A stretch of 41,690 nucleotides of DNA from Chitinophaga pinensis (lineage in GTDB: Bacteria > Bacteroidota > Bacteroidia > UBA7662), in the NCBI GenBank assembly GCA_945874665.1, contig CAMCHJ010000017.1:1-41690 (forward strand). Direction: 5' to 3'. The notes under the pieces were generated by a model. It was not told the origin of the DNA. It saw only the letters and a program-made list of their open reading frames with translations, and did not search any database. The position numbers were made by a program, and so were the translations under genes. Positions within the stretch are counted from its first letter, which is position 1. The number at the start of each line of letters is the position of its first letter. Shown piece by piece: positions 19,080 to 25,704 of the stretch.

Positions 19080-20492
19080 TTACTGCTCATCTCGTTTGAG
19101 TTGATACTTGTCAATTTTATTGTAAAGGTGACTTCGTTGTATGCCGATTACCTCCGCCGTTTTTGCCACATTCCAGGCGTTCTGCCTCAACTTGTGCTCA
19201 ATAAAAACACGCTCGGCATGGTCTTTAAATGATTGAAAATCAACAAAAGCATCTACGTTAAGTGGGTCAGCAGTAGCGCTCGAAACGAAGCTGTTTTGCA
19301 ACTCAGAAGTGCCAATTTGTTTATTGTCTAAACCCAAGGGAAAGGTATAATTCATCACATTGTCAGCTGTAATATTGGCATCGCCTAAAATTACCAAACG
19401 CTCTATCACGTTTCGCAATTCACGAATGTTGCCAGTCCAGTTGTAGGCTTGAAGTAATAACAATGCCTCAGGACTAAACAACTTGACAGGTAGGTTATAG
19501 TCTTCACAAATGTTCTTGATAAACTGCTTGGCAAGCGCAGGAATGTCTTCTTTTCTGGTGTTCAAGGAGGGAACGTGAATGATAATGACGCTCAAGCGGT
19601 GATATAAATCAAGCCTGAAGTTATTTTGATCAATTTCCTTTACCAAGTCTTTGTTGGTGGCAGCTACGATGCGAACATTCACGGGAATGTCTTTTTCGCC
19701 ACCTACGCGGGTAATGCGGTTTTCCTGCAAGGCACGGAGTACTTTCGCTTGTGCTGCTAAGGGCATATCGCCTATTTCATCTAAAAACAAGGTGCCTCCG
19801 TGCGCTTGTTCAAATTTCCCAATCCGCTGTTTGATTGCTGAAGTAAATGCGCCCTTCTCATGACCAAAAAGTTCACTTTCAATCAGTTCGCCAGGAATGG
19901 CAGCACAATTTACTTCAATCAACGGCCCCTTGCTGCGCAAACTTTTTTCGTGTATCCAGCGGGCCACAAGCTCCTTGCCGGTGCCGTTTTCACCCGTAAT
20001 CAAAATGCGGGCATCGGTAGGGGCAACCCGATCTATATTGTCTTTGATTTGCTGAATACCAGCTGATTCACCAATAATGTCCTGGGTTTTGTAAACTTTC
20101 TGCTTGAGTACCTTGGTCTCTGTTACCAAATGCTTTTTTTCTAATGCATTACGCACCGTAATAAGCAAGCGGTTTAAATCTGGCGGCTTCGATATAAAGT
20201 CGAAAGCCCCCAAACGGGTAGCTTCTATGGCATTTTCAATGGTGCCATGGCCCGAAATCATTAATACTGGCAGATCTGGTTGGTGCTTTTGAACCAGCGC
20301 CAATACCTCCATGCCGTCCATGTGAGGCATTTTGATATCGCAAAAAACCAAGTCGTAATTGCCTTGCTGAATTTTATCCCAACCTTCGGCGCCATCTACT
20401 GCTTCCTCTACTTCATAATCCTCAAATTCTAAAGTTTCTCGCAAACTAGATCTTACACTTCTTTCGTCATCAATAATGAGTATACGTGCCAT
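19080..20492 (-). CDS. Sigma-54-dependent NtrC-family response regulator
   Basis: The 470 residues comprise a receiver domain (D8, D9, phospho-acceptor D52 in FCDIKMP, K102), an AAA+ sigma-54 activation domain (Walker A GENGTGKE at 167-174, Walker B LFLDEIGD), and a C-terminal Fis-type helix-turn-helix (WNVAKTAEVIGIQRSHLYNKI). It should activate promoters read by RNA polymerase with sigma-54 after phosphorylation. The sigma-54 contact loop reads GAFTSA (214-219) rather than the textbook GAFTGA. I chose the ATG at 20492, just before the receiver; a longer frame to 20624 would run through the RNase P terminator and gene. No sensor kinase is adjacent. A 17-base palindrome lies just upstream. Confidence 0.92.
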   Translation of the reverse strand: MARILIIDDERSVRSSLRETLEFEDYEVEEAVDGAEGWDKIQQGNYDLVFCDIKMPHMDGMEVLALVQKHQPDLPVLMISGHGTIENAIEATRLGAFDFISKPPDLNRLLITVRNALEKKHLVTETKVLKQKVYKTQDIIGESAGIQQIKDNIDRVAPTDARILITGENGTGKELVARWIHEKSLRSKGPLIEVNCAAIPGELIESELFGHEKGAFTSAIKQRIGKFEQAHGGTLFLDEIGDMPLAAQAKVLRALQENRITRVGGEKDIPVNVRIVAATNKDLVKEIDQNNFRLDLYHRLSVIIIHVPSLNTRKEDIPALAKQFIKNICEDYNLPVKLFSPEALLLLQAYNWTGNIRELRNVIERLVILGDANITADNVMNYTFPLGLDNKQIGTSELQNSFVSSATADPLNVDAFVDFQSFKDHAERVFIEHKLRQNAWNVAKTAEVIGIQRSHLYNKIDKYQLKRDEQ

Positions 20493-20505
20493 GGTGTTCA
20501 ATTGT

Positions 20506-20538
20506 GCTGCTAAATTAGCAGCTTCTGCCGAATGCAAA
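20506..20538 (-). promoter_or_regulatory. Candidate promoter and palindromic operator of the NtrC-type regulator
   Basis: A perfect odd palindrome GCTGCTAAATTAGCAGC spans 20506-20522, ending 13 bases before the regulator's ATG. On the minus strand it contains TAATTTAG (20517-20510), one base off TAnnTTTG, with TTTG at 20538-20535 and a 17 bp spacer. The overlap suggests autoregulation, which is inference. Confidence 0.4.
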
Positions 20539-20540
20539 AC

Positions 20541-20564
20541 AAAAAAGACCCCAAAGGGTCTTTT
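20541..20564 (-). terminator. Rho-independent terminator of rnpB
   Basis: A 9 bp perfect stem (20543-20551 with 20556-20564, loop 20552-20555) is followed on the minus strand by a run of T residues. It sits just past the 3' end of the RNase P RNA and before the regulator gene. Confidence 0.85.
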
Positions 20565-20570
20565 AATTGA

Positions 20571-20888
20571 AGTAGTCTTATAAGCCGGGTCCTGTTCCTT
20601 TAGCAAGCCAAAGGCTCTTGTCATTTATCTAAGCGACCTACCCCCCGGAAACACGCGAGCAGCGCTTCACCGGTATACATGGTCTTTCAACCCAGGAGGT
20701 TTACCCCCCGCTGCTGTTGCCAACAACGGTCGTGAGCTCTTACCTCACGTTTTCACCCTTACCTCGAAAGGCGGTAATTTTCTGTGGCACTGTCTGTTAG
20801 GTTACCCCAACCTTTGCTTTCCAAAGCCTGGTGCTCTGTGTTGCCCGGACTTTCCTCCCCGTTGCCGGAGCGACAAGACCAACTACTC
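20571..20888 (-). ncRNA. rnpB: RNase P RNA, bacterial class A
   Basis: RNase P RNA is the catalytic subunit that removes 5' leaders from tRNA precursors. Read on the minus strand, the region has the conserved 5' block GAGGAAAGUCCGGGC (20857-20843), ACAGACAGUGCCACAGAAA, the GGUAAGGGUGAAAACGUGAG segment with GGUAAGAGCUCACG, and the universal 3' block ACCCGGCUUAU (20590-20580). The ends AGUAGU and ACUACU can pair as helix P1, which sets the approximate boundaries. A terminator follows, and a -7 promoter element precedes the 5' end by a few bases. Ends are uncertain by several bases. Open frames overlapping it on either strand are not real genes. Confidence 0.95.
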
Positions 20889-20892
20889 TTTA

Positions 20893-20900
20893 CAAAGATA
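20893..20900 (-). promoter_or_regulatory. Candidate -7 promoter element of rnpB
   Basis: The minus strand reads TATCTTTG, a full TAnnTTTG match, about 5 bases before the expected 5' end of RNase P RNA. That spacing fits the expected transcription start. No clear -33 element was found. Confidence 0.55.
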
Positions 20901-20973
20901 GTCTTTGTGCAAGAGAAACCATGGAGCCTGCTTCTGATGGCTAAAAATTGAGTATATTTTAATTTGTAATTCG

Positions 20974-21003
20974 TTTGAAAAGCTAATTCAAACCATAATT
21001 TTG
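20974..21003 (+). promoter_or_regulatory. Bacteroidota-type promoter abutting the small acidic protein gene
   Basis: TTTG at 20974-20977 and TAATTTTG at 20996-21003 are separated by 18 bp, close to the TTTG-N19-TAnnTTTG consensus and the best promoter in the window. It ends only 4 bases before the annotated ATG at 21008. Confidence 0.6.
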
Positions 21004-21007
21004 TGGG

Positions 21008-21451
21008 ATGAATTACACGAGATTGAATTCCGACCTTGTCGACTTGATTGAAATGCGCAATGAGCTCAATGAACTCGACTTTTCTGACGAATCTTATGAC
21101 GACTTGGAAGATGAAATCCATGATTTTGAGGATACTTTCAACGATAAGTATGGCGATGAGCTAGAAAACGTTTTAGACCGCATCCACGAAGCTATTTGTC
21201 CAGATGTGGAAGTGCTTTTGCCAACCGCCTATCTCGCCAAAGAATACATTCCAAGCGCCATAGAAGAGGGCGCGTTTGACCTAGGTCCAGATGCTGGTAT
21301 TTTGGTTGAAACCATCCTTAAAGATGCTAAAGGCAAGCCTATGGATGCGCGTATTACGTATATACCAAGTCCATTTCGTGTGGTTTTGATCACTAAAGAC
21401 GACATCCGTACCTTGTGGTCGGCCGAACAACCCGACGACTTTAAATTCTAA
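21008..21451 (+). CDS. Conserved-looking small acidic protein of unknown function
   Basis: I do not recognise a named family for this 147-residue protein. The N-terminal half is very acidic and helical (many Asp and Glu between residues 8 and 58, such as NELNELDFSDESYDDLEDE), possibly a short coiled coil. The C-terminal half is mixed, with DVEVLLPTAYLAKEY and a beta-rich ARITYIPSPFRVVLITKDDIRTLW. There is no signal peptide or membrane segment, so it should be cytoplasmic. The following dehydrogenase starts 1 bp after its stop, implying an operon. The promoter box ends 4 bases before the ATG, so the mRNA may be leaderless, or translation may begin at the internal Met16 (21053). Confidence 0.8.
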   Translation: MNYTRLNSDLVDLIEMRNELNELDFSDESYDDLEDEIHDFEDTFNDKYGDELENVLDRIHEAICPDVEVLLPTAYLAKEYIPSAIEEGAFDLGPDAGILVETILKDAKGKPMDARITYIPSPFRVVLITKDDIRTLWSAEQPDDFKF

Positions 21452-21452
21452 A

Positions 21453-22814
21453 ATGCTCCAATCCGTAAATCCATACACAGGGGAGTTGTTGCAAACCTAC
21501 CCTGTGATGGGTAGGCGGGAGGCTGAGGAGTTAATACAACACGCCCACACTGCCTTTTTGGACTGGCGGGGGTTGACTGTGGCCGAACGGGTGGCCTTTC
21601 TACCTAATTTGATAACCGCTTTGGGGGAAGAGCAAGAGCGACTTGCTTTGCTCGCTACTTTAGAAATGGGCAAATTGTTGTCCGAGGCAAGGGCAGAAGT
21701 TCAAAAGTGCTTATACCTTTGCCAGTATTACCTCGAAAACGCTGCCACCCAGCTGGCGCCTGAGCAAATTGCCTCAGATGCTAGAAGGAGTGGTGTTGTT
21801 TACCAACCCTTAGGCGTTGTTTTGGGCATTATGCCATGGAATTTCCCTTATTGGCAAGCCTTTCGATTCATCGTGCCTACCCTGATCTCGGGAAATGCGG
21901 CGGTATTGAAGCATGCGAGTAACGTTACGGGTTGCGCATTGGCGATAGAGGCACTGTTTGTTAAAGCTGGTTTTCCTTCACAGCTTCTGCGGGTGTTGCT
22001 GCTGCCAGGAGCACAAATGCAGCCTTTTGTGCAGCATGAACGGGTGGCCGCTGTGAGTTTAACAGGTAGCGAGGGGGCTGGTAAGCAAGTGGGTAGTTGG
22101 GGTGGAACGGCGCTAAAACCCATGGTTTTAGAATTAGGGGGAAACGACCCATTTCTGGTTTTTGAAGATGCTGATCTAGATGTAGCTGCTAAAACTGCCA
22201 TGCACTCGCGGTTTCAGAATGCAGGTCAAAGCTGCATCGCGGCAAAGCGATTTATAGTCCAGCAGGCTGTATACGCCTCTTTTTTAGAGCGATGTAAAGC
22301 CATTTCCGAAACATATGTGCTTGGCGACCCCCAGCATCCGAATACTACTTTGGCCCCCTTGGCAAGCAGGCAGTTTGTGAGTGAATTGGCTAGTCAAGTA
22401 AATCACTCGGTAAAGGAGGGGGCCTCCGTGGTTACAGGCGGAGGTACATGGACTAAAAACGAGGGTTTTTATTTACCAACTTTGTTGACGCAAGTGCAGC
22501 CTCAGATGTTGGTGGCCAAGGAGGAGCTTTTTGGTCCAGTGGCTGTTTGTTTATCCTTCAATACTTTACAAGAGGCCATTCGTTTGGCGAATGATAGTAA
22601 ATTTGGACTTGGCGCTACAGTATTTACGCAAGATGTTGAAATTCAGCAGACTTGTCTGAACCAAATTGATGCTGGAAGCGTTTTTGTAAATGGGTTGATG
22701 AAGTCACATCCTGCCTTGCCTTTTGGAGGCGTTAAAGCATCCGGGGTGGGTAGAGAATTGGGAAAAGAAGGCCTAAGGGCCTTTGTAAACATCAAAACCT
22801 ATTGGATTCGTTAA
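21453..22814 (+). CDS. NAD(P)-dependent succinate-semialdehyde dehydrogenase-like aldehyde dehydrogenase
   Basis: This 453-residue protein is an aldehyde dehydrogenase of the Sad/YneI branch, which oxidises succinate semialdehyde to succinate. It has GIMPWNFPYWQ (oxyanion Asn130), AAVLKHASNVTGCA in place of the more common VLKPS motif (as in Sad-type enzymes), LTGSEGAG, general-base Glu227 in LELGGNDPF, nucleophile Cys261 in NAGQSCIAAKR, and the C-terminal FGGVKASGVGRELGKEG. Its length is near the 460 typical for this branch. It follows the unknown acidic protein by 1 bp. Other aldehydes are possible substrates, and no GABA transaminase is nearby to support a GABA shunt. Confidence 0.88.
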   Translation: MLQSVNPYTGELLQTYPVMGRREAEELIQHAHTAFLDWRGLTVAERVAFLPNLITALGEEQERLALLATLEMGKLLSEARAEVQKCLYLCQYYLENAATQLAPEQIASDARRSGVVYQPLGVVLGIMPWNFPYWQAFRFIVPTLISGNAAVLKHASNVTGCALAIEALFVKAGFPSQLLRVLLLPGAQMQPFVQHERVAAVSLTGSEGAGKQVGSWGGTALKPMVLELGGNDPFLVFEDADLDVAAKTAMHSRFQNAGQSCIAAKRFIVQQAVYASFLERCKAISETYVLGDPQHPNTTLAPLASRQFVSELASQVNHSVKEGASVVTGGGTWTKNEGFYLPTLLTQVQPQMLVAKEELFGPVAVCLSFNTLQEAIRLANDSKFGLGATVFTQDVEIQQTCLNQIDAGSVFVNGLMKSHPALPFGGVKASGVGRELGKEGLRAFVNIKTYWIR

Positions 22815-22836
22815 ATAAATTGTCTAAATTTAAATC

Positions 22837-23598
22837 ATGAGAAAGCTCATTTTGGCTGCATCTGTTTGGGTGATGTTTTTTACGCTGACTGGCTGCAATG
22901 AAAAGCCTGTTGATCCAATTACAAATCCAGAAGAAGCCCCTGTTGTTAAAATGGTTATTAGCCATGAGTTTAACGGACAACGGATCAATTTTAACAGTGT
23001 TGAATACGCTACTACGCATAATTTGGTGAGTTTTGCGGAGTTGAGCTATTTTTTGACTGATTTTGAGTTTAAAAAGGCAGATGGCACCTGGATGCCATTT
23101 GCTTATCAAGCTTTGATCAGGGCGCGTCAAACGCCGGTAGATACTTTGGTATTTACAAATTTACCTAAGGGCGCATATCAAGGCCTGCGTTTTAAATTAG
23201 GTGTTGATTCGGTAAACAACCATGCGGATCCAGCGCTTTGGCCAAACGAACATCCACTTAGCATTATGCGCGGTGGAACCATGCACTGGAGCTGGAATGC
23301 TGGCTATATTTTCTTTAAATTAGAAGGTAGATTCTTTAAAGATGCACCCATTCAAGGTGCATATTCGTACCATATTGGTCGCGACGATTTAATTACGCAA
23401 TATACCTTTGAAGATATTAGCTTCAATTATAACGACAAGGTGGTGGTTTTGCCGATGCGTTTTGAGGCAAAAAACTTCTTTGAAACACCTCACCAGCACA
23501 TGATGCGTGACTCAGCTTTGTTCAGTCACAGCGCCTTTGATGATGAAGTGGCTGAGATTTTACATGGCAATATGTCTAACCTAATCCTGAAAGATTGA
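22837..23598 (+). CDS. MbnP-like copper-site lipoprotein
   Basis: The 253-residue protein has a lipoprotein signal with lipobox LTGC (Cys20), so it sits in the envelope. It resembles MbnP/CorA-type proteins: H43 in VISHEFNGQRINF, SYFLTDFEFKKADG (70-83), GLRFKLGVDSVNNH (116-129), the signature MHWSWNAGYIFFKLEG (149-164) with W151 and W153, and YHIG with H179. In characterised MbnP, copper is held by histidines and a kynurenine made from tryptophan by the partner MbnH. Two di-heme genes follow at 1 bp and overlapping spacing, exactly the expected partner type. That a Trp here is modified, and that copper binds, is inference. No methanobactin gene is present. Confidence 0.82.
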   Translation: MRKLILAASVWVMFFTLTGCNEKPVDPITNPEEAPVVKMVISHEFNGQRINFNSVEYATTHNLVSFAELSYFLTDFEFKKADGTWMPFAYQALIRARQTPVDTLVFTNLPKGAYQGLRFKLGVDSVNNHADPALWPNEHPLSIMRGGTMHWSWNAGYIFFKLEGRFFKDAPIQGAYSYHIGRDDLITQYTFEDISFNYNDKVVVLPMRFEAKNFFETPHQHMMRDSALFSHSAFDDEVAEILHGNMSNLILKD

Positions 23599-23599
23599 T

Positions 23600-24676
23600 A
23601 TGAAGCATGTGTTCTTGCTGAGTCTCTTTTTTGTTGGGTTCATGGCGTGTAAACCAGAACCAAATCCTAAAAAGGAGTACCCTGCGCCAAGGCCGGTGAC
23701 TTTGGCAACAAAGCCATTTTTTCCGCCTGCGGTGATCCCTGCCGACAATCCGCTTACCGTGGAAGGTATTGAGCTAGGCCGACACTTGTTTTATGAAAAA
23801 AAACTCAGTGGCGATAATACGCAATCATGCGCCAGCTGCCACAACCAAGAATTGGCATTTACGGATAACGGCAAGCCTTTTAGTACTGGCATTACAGGAG
23901 CCGTTGGCGTTAGAAACAGCATGCCGTTGTTTAACCTTACCTGGACCAATCGCTTTTTTTGGGATGGCAGAGTACCGACCCTGCGCGCACAAGTACTGCT
24001 GCCTATAGAAGACCCCACTGAAATGCATGAAAGTCTCGAAAATGCCATTCATAAATTAGAACAAACGGCTTTGTACCCCGAATTATTCGGTAAGGCTTTT
24101 GGTGATGAAGTGGTGACTGAGGAGCGTATGGCGAAGGCTTTGGAGCAATTCATACTCTCAATACAATCAACAGATTCAAAATTTGATAAGTTTAGAGTAA
24201 ACCCTGTGTTGAGTCCACTGAGCCTTCAAGAAACACGTGGATTTAATATCTTCATGCGCGAGTTTAGTCCACCCGGTAGCGGCCGACCAGTGGGAGCCGA
24301 CTGTTTTCATTGTCACGGCACCCATCTTTTTACGGCCAATAACTTCACAAACAATGGCTTAGATGAAAGTCCCGCAGTAGGTTTCAGCATCGTAACCAAT
24401 GATCCTAACGATATAGGTAAGTTCAAAACACCAAGTCTACGAAATGTGGGAGTGACAGGCCCCTACATGCACGATGGCCGTTTTGCAACCTTGGAAGAAG
24501 TACTAGAGCACTACAATGCTCACATCAAACAAAGTCAAACCTTAGACGTAAGCCTCAAGTCGCAGGGTATGGGATTGGGTTTAACCACACAGGATAAGGC
24601 TGATATCATTGCCTTTTTACATACGCTTACAGACTCCGTTTATTTGAATAATCCAGCGTATAAGAGTCCATTTTAA
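23600..24676 (+). CDS. MauG/MbnH-type di-heme c lipoprotein (first of tandem pair)
   Basis: This 358-residue lipoprotein (lipobox FMAC, Cys17) has two c-type heme motifs, CASCH (77-81) and CFHCH (235-239), and belongs to the bacterial di-heme cytochrome c peroxidase/MauG superfamily. Matching known landmarks: W121 in FFWDGR corresponds to the tryptophan between the two hemes; E141-M142 correspond to the conserved Glu-Met; no His lies in the TGITGAVGVRN segment where true peroxidases have a displaceable ligand; and Y305 in LEEVLEHYN sits where peroxidases have the axial Met and MauG has its Tyr. These alignments were made by eye. It follows the MbnP-like gene by 1 bp, making it the best candidate for the enzyme that modifies it. 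Confidence 0.88.
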   Translation: MKHVFLLSLFFVGFMACKPEPNPKKEYPAPRPVTLATKPFFPPAVIPADNPLTVEGIELGRHLFYEKKLSGDNTQSCASCHNQELAFTDNGKPFSTGITGAVGVRNSMPLFNLTWTNRFFWDGRVPTLRAQVLLPIEDPTEMHESLENAIHKLEQTALYPELFGKAFGDEVVTEERMAKALEQFILSIQSTDSKFDKFRVNPVLSPLSLQETRGFNIFMREFSPPGSGRPVGADCFHCHGTHLFTANNFTNNGLDESPAVGFSIVTNDPNDIGKFKTPSLRNVGVTGPYMHDGRFATLEEVLEHYNAHIKQSQTLDVSLKSQGMGLGLTTQDKADIIAFLHTLTDSVYLNNPAYKSPF

Positions 24677-25704
24677 TGAAGTGGTGGCCGTTTTTGTTAC
24701 TCATGGCTTTGCTCGCTTGTGAAGACCGTGAAACGCCAAAAGGCACCTTTAGTTTACCTGAAATTCCCGCAAACTTTCCGATTCCAGACAGCATTCGTTT
24801 TTTATCGGAGCAAAGCATCCATCAGATTGAGCTCGGCAGAGCCTTGTTTTTCGATCGTGGCCTGTCACGCGATAGCTCTGTTAGTTGTGCCTCCTGTCAC
24901 AAGCAAGCACTCGCTTTTGGTGATGGCTTAGCGTTTAGCATAGGGGCACATGGTGGTTCAGGGCGCCGAAATGCACCGCCGCTTTTCAACCTTTTTTATC
25001 CGCAGCTCTTTTTCAAAGATGGTGGAATTCCTCGTTTAGAAGAAGTGGCTATGGCACCGATGGACGATCACCACGAGCTGGACCTGCCGTTGCAAGATTT
25101 GTCGCTGCGACTGCGCACCAGTACTTTTTATGTTGATGAAATCAAGCGGATATACAATCGTGAACCCGATCCCTACAGCATTACGCGCGCTTTGATGTGG
25201 TTTCAGTTGAGTTTGGTATCTGCTAACAGCAGGTACGATGATTATCAGTATCGAGACAAAAAGGAAGTTTTAAATGCTCAAGAGCGGAGGGGCCTTGATT
25301 TGTTTTTGAGTGCGCACACCCAATGTGCCAGCTGCCATTCGGGGCCAAATTTTACAGATTTTCAGTTCCACAATGTCGGATTGAATATGGAGGCACATTT
25401 AGATACCGGTAGAGCAAGAATTACAATTAATCCAGCCGACTTTGCTAGGTTTAAAACGCCTAGCCTGCGGAACTTAGGATTTAGCGCACCCTATATGCAC
25501 GATGGCCGCTATTCAAATTTAGAGCAAGTTTTAGCCTATTATAATGGTGGAGGAGATGGTTATCCGGGACAAGACGCACGCATTAAACCTCTAGGCCTAA
25601 CCGAAAAGGAGCTTGAGGACCTCGAGGCTTTTTTATACAGCTTAAACGATTCCGTTTTTGTTAACCATGCCGCTTACCAGCCTTTGGGCGGCTCCCAGGA
25701 TTAA
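24676..25704 (+). CDS. MauG/MbnH-type di-heme c lipoprotein (second of tandem pair)
   Basis: This 342-residue paralog of the preceding protein overlaps it by one base (TAATG). It has lipobox LLAC (Cys15) and heme motifs CASCH at 71-75 and 217-221. By eye, Y289 in LEQVLAYYN occupies the MauG-Tyr position, but the bridging tryptophan is replaced by K114 (FFKDGG), the Glu-Met pair is E134-L135, and H92 lies in the IGAHGG loop where peroxidases have a distal His. It may therefore differ in chemistry from the first enzyme: perhaps a peroxidase, an electron-transfer partner, or specialised for another substrate. Its 3' end overlaps the convergent RND gene by 44 bp. Confidence 0.86.
   Translation: MKWWPFLLLMALLACEDRETPKGTFSLPEIPANFPIPDSIRFLSEQSIHQIELGRALFFDRGLSRDSSVSCASCHKQALAFGDGLAFSIGAHGGSGRRNAPPLFNLFYPQLFFKDGGIPRLEEVAMAPMDDHHELDLPLQDLSLRLRTSTFYVDEIKRIYNREPDPYSITRALMWFQLSLVSANSRYDDYQYRDKKEVLNAQERRGLDLFLSAHTQCASCHSGPNFTDFQFHNVGLNMEAHLDTGRARITINPADFARFKTPSLRNLGFSAPYMHDGRYSNLEQVLAYYNGGGDGYPGQDARIKPLGLTEKELEDLEAFLYSLNDSVFVNHAAYQPLGGSQD

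Noticed and set aside
20493-20624. Extended N-terminus for the NtrC-type regulator from an upstream in-frame ATG
   Set aside because: The extension runs through the rnpB terminator and into the RNase P RNA, and the receiver domain starts right at the ATG at 20492.
20759-21121. Minus-strand open frame of 120 codons
   Set aside because: It overlaps the RNase P RNA and the antisense of the acidic protein gene, and has no recognisable motif.
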